This document shows positions 34,126 through 43,830 of a stretch of 64,000 nt of DNA, piece by piece. The notes below the pieces were generated by a model. It ran no database searches. It was not told the DNA's origin and saw nothing but the letters and a program-made list of their open reading frames with translations. The translations under genes were made by a program, and so were the position numbers. Source of the DNA: Marvinbryantia formatexigens DSM 14469 (lineage in GTDB: Bacteria > Bacillota > Clostridia > Lachnospirales > Lachnospiraceae); assembly GCF_025148285.1 (NCBI RefSeq), contig NZ_CP102268.1:4433501-4497500 (forward strand), given 5' to 3'. The number at the start of each line of letters is the position of its first letter. Within the stretch, counting starts at the first letter, position 1.

Positions 34126-34157
34126 CTGGCTATATTTTTCTGCAGGAGTCTGCGTGC

Positions 34158-36290
34158 CTACATGGAGACGCGCTCTGCGATTTCCGCCATTTTTGCGGAG
34201 TTGAGCCGGGTATCGCCGTGTACGCGGCTATAGGAGAGATAGCCGTTCATGCGGTCGATTTTGGTGAGATTTTTGGAGCCGCATTTCGGGCACACGTCCA
34301 TTTCCAGCTCCTGGTGCCCGCAGTCGTCGCAGTAAGCGAGGGAGAGATTGACGCCCTCATAATAACCCAGCTTCATGGCGCGCAGGATAAGACTTTTGAT
34401 TGCTTCTTTGTTGTAGTCAATCGGGTAGCGCACATACTGAATCTTGCCGCCGTTGCACAGATCCCAGAAGCGCCCCTCCAGATCCTGCTTCTCTATCGGG
34501 GAAATATCCTCTGTCACATGGCAGTGGAAGCTGTTGCTCACATACGGACGGTCGGAAACGTTTTCCACGATGCCGTACTGTCTGCGGAACTGCTCCACCT
34601 GAAGACCGCAGAGGCTCTCCGCCGGAGTGCCGTAGATGGCGTACAGCCAGCCGTCCTCCTCCTTGAACTCGTTGACCTTTTTGTTGATGTACTGCATGAC
34701 CTCCAGCGCAAACTGTCCGTCCTCGGCGATGGATTTGCCGTTGTAAAGCTCCTGCAGCTCATTGAGCGCCGTAATGCCGAAGGAGGAGGTCATCGGTTTT
34801 AAGAGCGGCTTGATTTTGGCTCCGGGGTCGAGGTGTCCGCCGTAAAAGCCGCCCTCGCAGTAGGCGAGCGGATTTGTCGAAGCGCGCATTTCTCCCAGAT
34901 ATTCGTAGGTGCGGATGTGGATATTCCGTATCATTTCCAGATAATAATCCAGCACCTCATAGAAATCGCGGCTCTCCTGGCGGGATTTCGCCAGGATCAT
35001 CGGCAGATGCAGGCTGACCGCGCCCACATTGAAGCGTCCGACAAAGACCGGCTTGTCGTCCTTATCCGCCGGATGCATTCCGCCGCGCTCGTACCACGGG
35101 CTTAAAAACGCCCGGCAGCCCATCGGACTGATCACGCGGCCATACTGCTTGTACATGCTCGCCACATAGCCCTTGCCGGAGAGGGAAAGCCAGTCCGGAT
35201 ACATGGTCTTTGCGGAGCATTCCAGTCCCGCCTCAAATACATCCGCGCACGGCTTGCCGTCGCCGTGCAGGTTTTCGTCAAACAGAAATACGATCTTCGG
35301 GAACAGCACCGGCTTTTTATTGCCCGGCTTTCCCTGTCCTTCCTTATGCACATTCAGCAGGGAAATGCTGCACATCCGCTCAAAATCAGACTGTCCCAGA
35401 CCTAACGTCATGGTGACAAACGGATAATCCCCGCGGGAGGAGCCGACCGTGTTCAGCTTATACTCGATTCCCTGCCAGCCCTGGTCGTAATCGCGCTTCA
35501 CCTTATCGAGCGCATAGCGCTTCGCCCGCTCCTGTATGCCCTCCCAGGAGGCATCCGTGTATTTCAGAAATTCCTCCACGTATTTTTTATAGCTTTTCTC
35601 CGCGTAGGGCGCCAGAATCTTATCGACCTCCGGCACCGTAAAGCCGCCGTACTGCTGCGCCGCCGTGCTGAGCACGATATCGCCCATCACGTCAAAGGCG
35701 GTATCCAGCGTCTTCGGTTCGTTGTACCAGACATTGCCCATCTCAAAGCCGCCCTTTAACACCGAGCCGACATCGAACAGACAGCAGTTCATCGTATCCA
35801 GACGCGCGGACTGGTCGTGTATGTAGATATAACCATCCTTGCACGCCTGGCGCTCGTCGCGGGTCATAAAAAACTTCTGGTAAAGATTTTTGTTCAGCTC
35901 GTTGAAAATAAGACTGCGCTTTGTCGCCACCAGCGCGCTGTCCGTGTTGGCGTTGCTCTTATCGCCGATGTAGCGAATGGACTGGCTCTTTGTATATACG
36001 TCGTCCATCATGTGGATAAAATCCACTTTATAATTGCGATAATCGCGATAGCTCTTCGCGACCGCCGGGCTTACCTTCTCCAGGGCGCTCTCCACGATAT
36101 TATGCATTTCCTGGATAGTAATGCCCTCTTTCCCCATCTCCTGCGCGCGTCTGGTCGCAAACTCACAAAGCTCCTCTATCTCCTGAGGCGTGAATTTATA
36201 TAAAGCGCGGGCGGCAGATTTGTTCACTGCGACTACGATTTTCTCTACGTTAAACTCTTCCTCGGTCCCGTCCTTTTTGATTACATACAT
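34158..36290 (-). CDS. nrdD: Anaerobic ribonucleoside-triphosphate reductase
   Basis: This 710-residue enzyme makes deoxyribonucleotides without oxygen. It has an N-terminal ATP-cone (MYVIKKDGTEEEFNVEKIVV), the reductase barrel, a zinc ribbon (AYCDDCGHQELEMDVCPKCG) and the glycyl-radical loop (RMNGYLSYSRVHGDTRLNSA). GGGAGGAA precedes ATG 36290. The activase gene nrdG, often adjacent, is not next to it. Two NrdR-like boxes lie 17-63 bases upstream, so repression by NrdR when dATP is plentiful is likely. Confidence 0.95.
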   Translation of the reverse strand: MYVIKKDGTEEEFNVEKIVVAVNKSAARALYKFTPQEIEELCEFATRRAQEMGKEGITIQEMHNIVESALEKVSPAVAKSYRDYRNYKVDFIHMMDDVYTKSQSIRYIGDKSNANTDSALVATKRSLIFNELNKNLYQKFFMTRDERQACKDGYIYIHDQSARLDTMNCCLFDVGSVLKGGFEMGNVWYNEPKTLDTAFDVMGDIVLSTAAQQYGGFTVPEVDKILAPYAEKSYKKYVEEFLKYTDASWEGIQERAKRYALDKVKRDYDQGWQGIEYKLNTVGSSRGDYPFVTMTLGLGQSDFERMCSISLLNVHKEGQGKPGNKKPVLFPKIVFLFDENLHGDGKPCADVFEAGLECSAKTMYPDWLSLSGKGYVASMYKQYGRVISPMGCRAFLSPWYERGGMHPADKDDKPVFVGRFNVGAVSLHLPMILAKSRQESRDFYEVLDYYLEMIRNIHIRTYEYLGEMRASTNPLAYCEGGFYGGHLDPGAKIKPLLKPMTSSFGITALNELQELYNGKSIAEDGQFALEVMQYINKKVNEFKEEDGWLYAIYGTPAESLCGLQVEQFRRQYGIVENVSDRPYVSNSFHCHVTEDISPIEKQDLEGRFWDLCNGGKIQYVRYPIDYNKEAIKSLILRAMKLGYYEGVNLSLAYCDDCGHQELEMDVCPKCGSKNLTKIDRMNGYLSYSRVHGDTRLNSAKMAEIAERVSM

Positions 36291-36306
36291 GTTATTTCCT
36301 CCCGTG

Positions 36307-36353
36307 TAACTATATCTGGTGTATTTTTTCTTACTAGTTTACAAGATGTAGTT
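36307..36353 (-). promoter_or_regulatory. Pair of NrdR-like boxes upstream of nrdD
   Basis: On the minus strand AACTACATCTTGTAAA (36338-36353) and ACACCAGATATAGTTA (36307-36322) resemble the 16-base NrdR consensus. Their centres are exactly 31 bases apart, the spacing found for NrdR operators. They overlap where the nrdD promoter should be. Confidence 0.6.
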
Positions 36354-36365
36354 CCAGTATAGAGG

Positions 36366-36394
36366 AAATTCCCTCTTTTGTAAAGAGGGAATTT
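36366..36394. terminator. Strong hairpin between nrdD and the repeat element
   Basis: AAATTCCCTCTTT and AAAGAGGGAATTT form a perfect 13-bp stem with a three-base loop. The T-run is short on both sides. It could end leftward transcription from the deacetylase-like gene. Confidence 0.5.
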
Positions 36395-36404
36395 AAGAAG
36401 ATTT

Positions 36405-36677
36405 TATGATGCCAGGGTCAAAAGGTCTGAGCCCACATGAGCTTGCTCTATAGTGGGCGTAAGACCTTGGGACCCGCCCCGATATGAGCATAAAAGTGGG
36501 ATGTATATCCCACGATATGCGAATAGCGGGTAGGGCGCTGGATGTCCGGTGGACATCCGTTTAGCGCGGACCGGAGCGAAGCGGAGATGTGGAAGTGCGA
36601 AGCACGTAACCCTAAAGGACTAGCTACGCGTCGCAATCCGCAGGCATCATATCGGGGGCTTTTGACCTCAATATCAT
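36405..36677. repeat. MITE-like structured repeat, copy 1
   Basis: The ends read ATGATGCCAGGGTCAAAAGG and CTTTTGACCTCAATATCATT, an imperfect inverted repeat of about 20 bases. Inside are stacked hairpins: GCCCAC/GTGGGC with inner GAGC/GCTC, GTGGGA/TATCCCAC, GCGCT-GGATGTCC/GGACATCC-AGCGC, and GTGC-GAA-GCAC. A second copy with the same ends and CTTGGGACCCGCC core is at 52171-52380. No open frame is supported. Confidence 0.75.
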
Positions 36678-36685
36678 TAAATACT

Positions 36686-38086
36686 TCATTCAAATGCCGG
36701 TCTGGTGTCATCCAGAATTTCATCCGCATCAAAGAAGTCCGTCAGATAGTCGGCGTACATGTATAAATCGTAGCCGTCCAGGGTCCGCCGCGTCTGCCGG
36801 ACGTAATCCGGCTGCACCTCGATAAAGTCCGCCGTGGTCCAGATGCTGAAAAAGAACTGATAGCCCTTCTCCAGCAGCAGCGCCTGCCGGTCGGTGCCCG
36901 CCGTCACCTCTTCGCCGTATGGATAAATCAGCAGATCGGTATCGCCCACCAGAGAGCCGATTTTGTTACTCCACGCATCCAGGTCGTCCTCCAGCTCGCT
37001 GACATCCATATCGCTCTCCATCGTGTTGTCGGAAAAACCCTGGCAGGCGATCTGCCACCCGGTTTCCTTCAGCCGGTCCGCTATCGCCGCTATCGTGCTG
37101 CCTCCCGTCTCGATGCCATAGCCGAATACGCCCTCATAGCCGGTGACAGAGATAATCCCCTTCGCGCCGCGCAGTGAAAAGTCCGGATGCTCCTCCACAA
37201 ATTCATCCACGATCGGCACGACGTCGTATGCCCCGACCAGCGTCTGCCCGGAGGCATCCGTGTACTCATTCATCACATTGCCGTTATCGTCCAGCACCAT
37301 CCGTCCGGAGAAGCCGTCGCCCTCCTGGTAATCATAATAATTTGCCTCCGTAAAGGAAAGCACCATCGGAATCTTTCCCTCCGGAACAGCCGGCGTATTG
37401 ACGGCAAAGCTGGTTGTCCCGTCCTCATTCTGCACCTCGACCACGCTCTCATGAACATCCATCAGCACATAACCGCGGTCGTAGAGCGACTGCAGAATCG
37501 CCTTAAATTCCTCCGTCGTCAGCGCCCAGTAATTATAATAATAGGCCATGTCGTCGTCATCAAACGCGCGCTCCGTGTCCACAATCAGTGACTTCACCGA
37601 AAGATGGGCGATATCGCCGCCGTATCCCTCCATCTGTCCGGAAAGGCGCTGATATTCAATCCTGGCACTGATCACGCGGTCGTCCTCCGCATGCTCCTCA
37701 CTGATTTCGTTCAGCTCCGCCAGCGCCGCCTCGTAATCATAGGATGCGGCAAGCCGCGCCGCCCGCTCCAGATGCCCGGTCAGTTCTTCCTCCGCCGCTT
37801 CCTTCTGTTCCTGTATCTCACGCTGTGCCTTCATCTTCGGCGTTTCCACCGGTTCGTTATTTTCATACATGCCAAGCGTGCCGATGCTCTCCGCGATCTG
37901 CGCGTTCATCGTCGCGCGGCTGCACCCGGTCAGAACAGACAGAAGGATTATCATCAGTAAAACCGCCTGCACGCTGCGTCTCCCGCAAGGCGGTTCCTTT
38001 TTCGCAGGAAAATCCCTCCCGCAAAGCGGTTCCTTTTTCGCTGGAAAATGTTTCCCGTGAAAGAAAACAGATATACGTCTCTTCAT
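36686..38086 (-). CDS. Lipoprotein with a polysaccharide-deacetylase-like fold lacking metal ligands
   Basis: This 466-residue protein has a signal peptide (RRSVQAVLLMIILLSVLTGC). The start ATG 38086 has GGGGAG upstream, but the 37 residues before the signal include two copies of FPAKKEPxCGR, making an unusually long n-region. After a coiled, Ala/Glu-rich segment the C-terminal half resembles NodB deacetylases (KIPMVLSFTEANYYDY; VDEFVEEHPDFSLRGAKGII; LIYPYGEEVTAGTDRQALLL). The expected DD of motif 1 reads TE, and the HxxxH motif is QGFSDN, so classical deacetylation is unlikely. It follows gatB in the same direction with about 60 bases between. Confidence 0.7.
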   Translation of the reverse strand: MKRRISVFFHGKHFPAKKEPLCGRDFPAKKEPPCGRRSVQAVLLMIILLSVLTGCSRATMNAQIAESIGTLGMYENNEPVETPKMKAQREIQEQKEAAEEELTGHLERAARLAASYDYEAALAELNEISEEHAEDDRVISARIEYQRLSGQMEGYGGDIAHLSVKSLIVDTERAFDDDDMAYYYNYWALTTEEFKAILQSLYDRGYVLMDVHESVVEVQNEDGTTSFAVNTPAVPEGKIPMVLSFTEANYYDYQEGDGFSGRMVLDDNGNVMNEYTDASGQTLVGAYDVVPIVDEFVEEHPDFSLRGAKGIISVTGYEGVFGYGIETGGSTIAAIADRLKETGWQIACQGFSDNTMESDMDVSELEDDLDAWSNKIGSLVGDTDLLIYPYGEEVTAGTDRQALLLEKGYQFFFSIWTTADFIEVQPDYVRQTRRTLDGYDLYMYADYLTDFFDADEILDDTRPAFE

Positions 38087-38147
38087 GAAAGCTCCCCTTT
38101 CTCACAAGATAGTATATCTGCTCTTTGGCAAAAAAACAAGCCCCGGA

Positions 38148-39584
38148 TTATCTGGATAAAATTTCCTTCAGCATTTTATTCACGGCGCCGGGATCCGCCT
38201 TGCCCTTCATCGCCTTCATCGTCTGCCCGACAAGGAACCCGATTGCCTTCTCCTTGCCGCCCTTATAGTCCGCAACCGACTGCGGATTTGCAGCGATGAC
38301 CGCTTCCACCGTGCTGCGCAGCGCGCCCTCGTCATTGACGGTCTTCAGACCGTGCTCCTCCACGTATACCTCCGGGTCGATATCATCCGTAAAGATTTTC
38401 TCGAAGACCTCTTTCGCCACGCGGTTGTTCACCGTGCCGGCATCCGCAAGATTTACCAGCTTTGCCAGGTTTTCCGGAGAGAAGCGCAAATCCTCCGGCT
38501 CCTGCCCGTTCTCCTTTAAAAGACGCAGCGTCTCGCCCATCAGCCAGTTGGAGACTTTCTTCGGCTTTTTGCAGATGGCGGTCGCCTCCTCGAAGAGATC
38601 CGCCAGCCGCTTGGAGGATGTGAGGATACCGGCATCGTACTCCGGAATGGAAAATTCTTCCTTATAGCGCTGCAGCTTTTCCGTGCGCAGCTCCGGCTGT
38701 GCGGCGCGCACGCGCGCGATCCACTCGTCGCTGATATACACCGGCGTCAGATCGGGATCCGGGAAATAGCGGTAATCCTGCGCGTCCTCCTTGGAGCGCA
38801 TCGCGTAGGAGTATTCTTTTGTGTCGTCCCACCGGCGCGTCTCCTGCACCACCGCTTCTCCCGCCTCCAGCAAATCTATCTGACGCTCCCGCTCGTTTTC
38901 GATGGCATGGGCGATCGCCTTAAAGGAATTCAGGTTTTTCATCTCGGTGCGGGTACCGAATTTTTCCGCTCCCGCCTCGCGCACGGAAAGGTTGACGTCC
39001 GCGCGCATGGAGCCCTCCTGCAGCTTGCAGTCGGAGGCGCCGAGATACTGGATAATCAGACGCAGCTTATCGAGGTAGGCAATTACCTCCTCCGCGCTGC
39101 GCATATCCGGCTCTGACACGATTTCAATCAGCGGCACGCCGCTGCGGTTAAAGTCCACCAGAGAGCAGTCCTCCCATTCATCGTGAATGAGCTTTCCGGC
39201 GTCCTCCTCCATATGGATTTCGTGAATGCCAATCGTCTTTTTGCCCTTCTCTGTCTCTATCTCGACGCCGCCGTCGTGACAGATTGGCAGATAAAGCTGC
39301 GAAATCTGGTAATTCTGCGGATTGTCCGGATAGAAATAATTCTTGCGGTCAAATTTGCAATGCTGGTTGATCTGGCAGTTGGTCGCCAGACCGACAGCGA
39401 GCGCATACTCTACCACCTGTTTATTTAAGACCGGAAGCGAGCCGGGCATTCCGGTGCAGACCGGGCAGGTGTGTGTATTGGGCGCTCCGCCGAACTGCGT
39501 GGAGCAGCCGCAGAAGATTTTCGTCTTTGTCGCCAGCTCTACGTGGACCTCCAGTCCGATGACTGTCTCATATTGCTTTGCCAT
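38148..39584 (-). CDS. gatB: Asp/Glu-tRNA amidotransferase subunit B
   Basis: This 478-residue subunit activates the mischarged Asp-tRNA(Asn) or Glu-tRNA(Gln) with ATP. Motifs include YETVIGLEVHVELATKTKIF, TCPVCTGMPGSLPVLN, FDRKNYFYPDNPQNYQISQL and EAGAEKFGTRTEMKNLNSFK; the C-terminal YqeY-like helical tail ends in VNKMLKEILSR. Its ATG directly abuts the gatA stop codon. It is the last gene of aspS-gatC-gatA-gatB. Confidence 0.97.
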   Translation of the reverse strand: MAKQYETVIGLEVHVELATKTKIFCGCSTQFGGAPNTHTCPVCTGMPGSLPVLNKQVVEYALAVGLATNCQINQHCKFDRKNYFYPDNPQNYQISQLYLPICHDGGVEIETEKGKKTIGIHEIHMEEDAGKLIHDEWEDCSLVDFNRSGVPLIEIVSEPDMRSAEEVIAYLDKLRLIIQYLGASDCKLQEGSMRADVNLSVREAGAEKFGTRTEMKNLNSFKAIAHAIENERERQIDLLEAGEAVVQETRRWDDTKEYSYAMRSKEDAQDYRYFPDPDLTPVYISDEWIARVRAAQPELRTEKLQRYKEEFSIPEYDAGILTSSKRLADLFEEATAICKKPKKVSNWLMGETLRLLKENGQEPEDLRFSPENLAKLVNLADAGTVNNRVAKEVFEKIFTDDIDPEVYVEEHGLKTVNDEGALRSTVEAVIAANPQSVADYKGGKEKAIGFLVGQTMKAMKGKADPGAVNKMLKEILSR

Positions 39585-41057
39585 TTACTCCACCGCCTTT
39601 CCCGCCAGCGCCGGCGCCTCGTAGGTGCGGCTGCACTCAAAGCTGTATGCCGCCCGGATGATTTTTTTCTCCTGGAAGCAGTCGCCAAGAAGCTGCAGCC
39701 CAATCGGCAGCCCTTTGCTGTCTCTTCCGCAGGGCACGCTGATGCCCGGAATCCCGGCGAGATTTGCCGAGATCGTATAAATATCGCCAAGGTACATCTG
39801 CAGCGGATTGGACAGGCTCTCGCCAAGCTTTGGCGCCGTGGCGGGTGCCGCCGGTCCCAGTATCACATCGTATTTTGCAAATGCCCTGTCAAATGCCTGC
39901 TTAATCAGCGCCTTTGTGCGCAGCGCCTTTAAATAATATGCGTCATAATAGCCGGAGCTGAGCACGAAGGAGCCCAGCATAATGCGGCGCTTTACCTCCG
40001 GTCCGAAGCCCTCTGATCGACTCTTTTTATACATCTGATGCAGCCCCTCGTATTCCTTTGCCCGGTAGCCGTATTTAATGCCGTCAAAGCGGGAAAGATT
40101 GGAGCTTGCCTCCGCCGAGGCGATAGTGTAATATGCCGGAATTGCGTATTCCACAAGGCTTAAATCAAATTCTTCCACCTCTGCGCCCTTCTCCCGCAGT
40201 ACCTCAGCCGCTGCCAGAATCGCCTGCTTTACCTCCACATCCAGACCGCTGCCCAGATAATCGCGCGGGATCCCGATTTTCATGCCCTTCACATCGTCCG
40301 TCAGCGCCGATGTGAAATCACAGTCGTCGCGTTTTATGGAGGTGCTGTCCTTCCTATCCCAGGAAGCGATTACCTCCAGAATCGCCGCGCAGTCGCTCAC
40401 GTCCTTTGCAACCGGACCAATCTGGTCGAGCGAGGAGCCGTAGGCGATCAGCCCGTAGCGCGATACAGTGCCGTAGGTCGGCTTGATGCCGGTGACACCG
40501 CAGAAGGAGCTCGGCTGGCGGATGGAGCCGCCGGTGTCCGAGCCGAGCGCGAAGGAGCATTCGTTTGCCGCCACCGCCGCGCAGGAGCCGCCCGACGAAC
40601 CGCCCGGCACATGCTCCGGATTCCAGGGGTTCCGCGTCACTCCGTATGCGGAGGTCTCCGTCGTGCTTCCCATCGCAAACTCATCCATATTTGTCTTCCC
40701 CAGTACCACGACGCCCGCCGCCTCCAGATTTTCCACCGCCTGCGCCGTGTAGGTCGGCACAAAATTTTCCAGAATGCGGGAGCTGCAGGTGGTCAGCAGA
40801 CCTTTTGTGCACATATTGTCCTTAATTGCCGCCGGAACCCCGGCAAGCGGACCGGTCAGCTCGCCCGCCTCAATTTTTTTCTGCACCTCTTCCGCCTGCT
40901 TCAGCGCGCCCTCCTCGTCGACGGTCACGTAGGCGTGAACAGTGCCCTCTAATCTTTTTATCTGCTCCAGCGCCGCCCGCGCCGCCTCCGGCGCGCTCAC
41001 CTCGCCCGCCCGGATTTTCTTCGCAAGCGCAAGCGCCGTCATATCCATCAAATTCAC
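39585..41057 (-). CDS. gatA: Asp/Glu-tRNA amidotransferase subunit A
   Basis: This amidase-signature enzyme releases ammonia from glutamine for GatB. The Ser-cisSer-Lys triad is visible in AAIKDNMCTKGLLTTCSSRI and GGSSGGSCAAVAANECSFAL, then GSDTGGSIRQPSSFCGVTGI. I prefer a GTG start at 41057 (VNLMDMTALALAKKIRAGEV), 7 bases after GGGGGG; an ATG at 41081 has no site. The 490-residue length is typical. It lies 25 bases after gatC. Confidence 0.97.
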   Translation of the reverse strand: MNLMDMTALALAKKIRAGEVSAPEAARAALEQIKRLEGTVHAYVTVDEEGALKQAEEVQKKIEAGELTGPLAGVPAAIKDNMCTKGLLTTCSSRILENFVPTYTAQAVENLEAAGVVVLGKTNMDEFAMGSTTETSAYGVTRNPWNPEHVPGGSSGGSCAAVAANECSFALGSDTGGSIRQPSSFCGVTGIKPTYGTVSRYGLIAYGSSLDQIGPVAKDVSDCAAILEVIASWDRKDSTSIKRDDCDFTSALTDDVKGMKIGIPRDYLGSGLDVEVKQAILAAAEVLREKGAEVEEFDLSLVEYAIPAYYTIASAEASSNLSRFDGIKYGYRAKEYEGLHQMYKKSRSEGFGPEVKRRIMLGSFVLSSGYYDAYYLKALRTKALIKQAFDRAFAKYDVILGPAAPATAPKLGESLSNPLQMYLGDIYTISANLAGIPGISVPCGRDSKGLPIGLQLLGDCFQEKKIIRAAYSFECSRTYEAPALAGKAVE

Positions 41058-41082
41058 ATCGGTTCCCCCCTTCTGCATCATA

Positions 41083-41376
41083 CTATTCTACCGTTCTTGG
41101 CACCACAAACGCTCCGTCCTTTTCCTCCGGCGCATTTTTCAGCATTGCTTCCCGGTCGTCCCCGTTTGTGACCATGTCCTCGCGGAACACGTTCTGCACC
41201 GGGAATACGTGCGACATCGGCTCAATTCCCGTGGTATCCAGCTCGTTTAATTTATCAATATAATCCAGCATTTTTCCCATGTCCGCCTTCGCCTGCTCTT
41301 TTTCCTCGTCAGACAGCTCCAGCTTCGCCAGGATACCGACATACTCTATCGTCTCGTCCGAAATGATATTTGCCAT
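41083..41376 (-). CDS. gatC: Asp/Glu-tRNA amidotransferase subunit C
   Basis: This 97-residue belt subunit wraps GatA and stabilises the complex ([57 protein letters not shown]). TAGGAGAG precedes ATG 41376. It is ten bases after aspS in the same transcript, tying tRNA charging and amidation together. Confidence 0.95.
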   Translation of the reverse strand: MANIISDETIEYVGILAKLELSDEEKEQAKADMGKMLDYIDKLNELDTTGIEPMSHVFPVQNVFREDMVTNGDDREAMLKNAPEEKDGAFVVPRTVE

Positions 41377-41386
41377 AGCTTCTCTC

Positions 41387-43132
41387 CTAATCTCTCACTT
41401 TAATGTGTACCTCGCGAAGCTGCTGCTCCGTGACCGTGCCCGGCGCGCCACACATCAGGTCTTCGGCGTTGCCGTTCATCGGGAAAGCAATGACCTCGCG
41501 GATGTTTTCTTCGTTCTTTAAGAGCATCAGCATACGGTCGATGCCCGGCGCCATACCGGCATGCGGCGGCGCTCCGAAGCAGAAGGCATTGTAGAGCGCC
41601 CCGAATTTGCTCTTTAAGACTTCTTCATCGTACCCGGCAATCTCGAAGGCTTTTTTCATAATCCGCATGTCGTGGTTGCGCACCGCACCGGACGACAGCT
41701 CCACGCCGTTGCAGACGATATCGTACTGATACGCCAGAACATCCAGCGGATTCATGGTTTCCAGCGCCTCCAGACCGCCCTGCGGCATGGAGAACGGATT
41801 GTGCGTGAATCCGATCTGCTTTGTCTGCGGTTCCTTCTCAAACATCGGGAAATCGTTCACATAACAGAACCGATAGGCGTTTTTCTCAAGGAGATCCAGC
41901 TTTTCGCCCAGCTCTGTACGGATCATACCGGCATAGTAGGCGGCGCGCTCCTCCTTATCCGCCATGAAGAAAATGGTGTCGCCCACGGAAAGCCCTGCAA
42001 GCTGCGCAAATTCTTCCTTCAGCTCCTCCGGAATAAATTTGTCGATCGGACCCTTGTAGGATTTATCCTCCAGCACCTCCAGATAGCCGAGCCCGCCCAT
42101 GCCGATGCCGGTGGCGAATTTCAGCAGCCGCTCGTGGAAGCCCTTGGACATCTTTTCATGTACGCGGATAGCGCGCACAGTCCTGCCAAGAAACGGCTTA
42201 AAGGTGCATTTCTGGAAAAAGTCTGTCACATCGATGATGCGCAGCGGATTGCGCAGATCCGGCTTGTCGGTGCCGAATTCCAGCATCGCCTGCTTATAGC
42301 TGATGACCGGATACGGCGCTTTCGTGACCGCGTATCCCTCCGGCGCAAATTTTTCAAAGGTCGCCGTCAGCACCTCTTCGCCCACTTTGAATACTTCCTC
42401 CTGGGTGGCGAAGCTCATCTCGAAATCAAGCTGGTAAAACTCGCCCGGCGAGCGGTCCGCACGCGCATCCTCGTCGCGGAAGCAGGGCGCGATCTGGAAA
42501 TATTTATCAAAGCCGGATACCATCAGAAGCTGCTTATACTGCTGCGGCGCCTGCGGCAGCGCGTAAAATTTCCCTTTGAATTTGCGCGACGGAACGATGT
42601 AGTCCCGCGCTCCCTCCGGGGAGGACGCGCACAGAATCGGCGTCTGGATTTCCAGAAAGCCCAGCTCTGTCATCTTCTGGCGCAGGAAGGAAATCACCTG
42701 CGAGCGGAAAATGATGTTGTCCTTTACTTTTTTGTTGCGCAGGTCCAGATAGCGGTATTTCAGGCGGACATCCTCGCGCACCTCGCGGCTGATCTGCACC
42801 TCAAACGGAAGATTTTTGTAAACACCGCCCAGAACGGTGATTTCGTGCGCCTCCAGCTCGATGGTTCCGGTGGGAATTTTCGGATTATAAGTCTCCTCAT
42901 CGCGCTTTTCCACGATTCCTTTGATGGAGACCGCCTGCTCCCTGCGGATGCCATCCAGCAGCGCGCCGTCCCGCAGAACCACCTGCATCACGGCGTACAT
43001 ATCGCGCACATCCACAAACGAAACGCCGCCGTGGTCACGGATATTCTCCACCCAGCCTGCGATGCGCAGCTCCTTTCCGATATCCGCCTCACTCACCTGG
43101 TTCAATGTCACATCTCTGTAAATATTGCTCAT
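41387..43132 (-). CDS. aspS: Aspartyl-tRNA synthetase
   Basis: This 581-residue class II synthetase starts [20 protein letters not shown] at ATG 43132 with AGGAGGAG upstream; longer in-frame text is the untranslated leader. It has an N-terminal OB fold ([20 protein letters not shown]), motif 2 ([20 protein letters not shown]), a bacterial GAD insert and motif 3 ([13 protein letters not shown]). With GatCAB in the same operon it may be non-discriminating and charge tRNA-Asn as well; that needs comparison of anticodon-binding residues. A T-box leader controls it. Confidence 0.96.
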   Translation of the reverse strand: MSNIYRDVTLNQVSEADIGKELRIAGWVENIRDHGGVSFVDVRDMYAVMQVVLRDGALLDGIRREQAVSIKGIVEKRDEETYNPKIPTGTIELEAHEITVLGGVYKNLPFEVQISREVREDVRLKYRYLDLRNKKVKDNIIFRSQVISFLRQKMTELGFLEIQTPILCASSPEGARDYIVPSRKFKGKFYALPQAPQQYKQLLMVSGFDKYFQIAPCFRDEDARADRSPGEFYQLDFEMSFATQEEVFKVGEEVLTATFEKFAPEGYAVTKAPYPVISYKQAMLEFGTDKPDLRNPLRIIDVTDFFQKCTFKPFLGRTVRAIRVHEKMSKGFHERLLKFATGIGMGGLGYLEVLEDKSYKGPIDKFIPEELKEEFAQLAGLSVGDTIFFMADKEERAAYYAGMIRTELGEKLDLLEKNAYRFCYVNDFPMFEKEPQTKQIGFTHNPFSMPQGGLEALETMNPLDVLAYQYDIVCNGVELSSGAVRNHDMRIMKKAFEIAGYDEEVLKSKFGALYNAFCFGAPPHAGMAPGIDRMLMLLKNEENIREVIAFPMNGNAEDLMCGAPGTVTEQQLREVHIKVRD

Positions 43133-43296
43133 AATCTGCACTCCTCCTATTCTTTCCGCCGTGCACCTCCATTTCGCTTCGCTCCATGTCGGTCGCGGGG
43201 CTGATGCCCTATAAATCCGCCTTTTTCTGCGTTTGCCTGCATACCAGCATGCGCAAACTCCGAAACACCGGATTTGCACGGCTACATTCTTTCCCG
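43133..43296 (-). other. Leader between T-box and aspS with a repeat-like fragment
   Basis: The 165 bases between the T-box terminator and aspS contain GGAGCGAAGCGAAATGGAGG (around 43170-43190). It resembles GGAGCGAAGCGGAGATGTGG inside the MITE-like element at 36570-36595. It may be a relic of that family or leader structure. Confidence 0.4.
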
Positions 43297-43610
43297 CAAA
43301 AAACCCCGGAATACAAACGTATTCCGGGGCGAATAAATCTCTTTATCCGCGGTACCACCCGCATTCACAGAATCCGCGGATTCTGTCTCAAAAGCATATA
43401 ACGTCTGCTTTACGTACCGACCTACTGCAGCCTGAAAAGCGTTCCCCGCAGAAAATTCCCGCGTTTTCCCGCATCAGAAAAGCCGCCCGTTCAACCGGTC
43501 TGCTCCGGAGTGTTCCCTGTATGCCCCTTCCCTTAAACAGCGCTCTCAGTCGGTGACGCCGTATTCCTGTCAAGTTCCCTGGCAAGAGTCTCCTTCATCG
43601 CATTTATCAT
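43297..43610 (-). promoter_or_regulatory. T-box riboswitch controlling aspS-gatCAB
   Basis: The minus strand holds the T-box consensus AATGCGGGTGGTACCGCG (about 43337-43355). It is followed by a terminator CCCCGGAATAC/GTATTCCGGGG (43304-43329) with six T. About 250 bases of stem-I-like structure lie before it, starting near GATGAAGGAGAC at 43600. Uncharged tRNA binding would favour the antiterminator and let aspS be transcribed. I could not fix the specifier codon; several GAC triplets (Asp) occur in the right region. Confidence 0.88.
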
Positions 43611-43830
43611 GTTCTCAATCATAACATACCATTTTTTTAATTACAAGACCCGTTTTAATGAAATATATTTATCAATATAATGTAAAATTCTCATGAATCA
43701 CCGCTGCCCTGTCTGCGGAAAATTTGTTTTTCTTGTATTTTCCCGGAAATCTGTTATACTGTGTAAGAAATGAAATTCACATACCGGCTTCCGTATCAGC
43801 CGGTACGGCAAGGGAGGATTTTAACAGGAT

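Noticed and set aside
41672-43204. 510-codon plus-strand frame opposite aspS
   Set aside because: Shadow of aspS in GC-rich DNA; no domain and no ribosome binding site.
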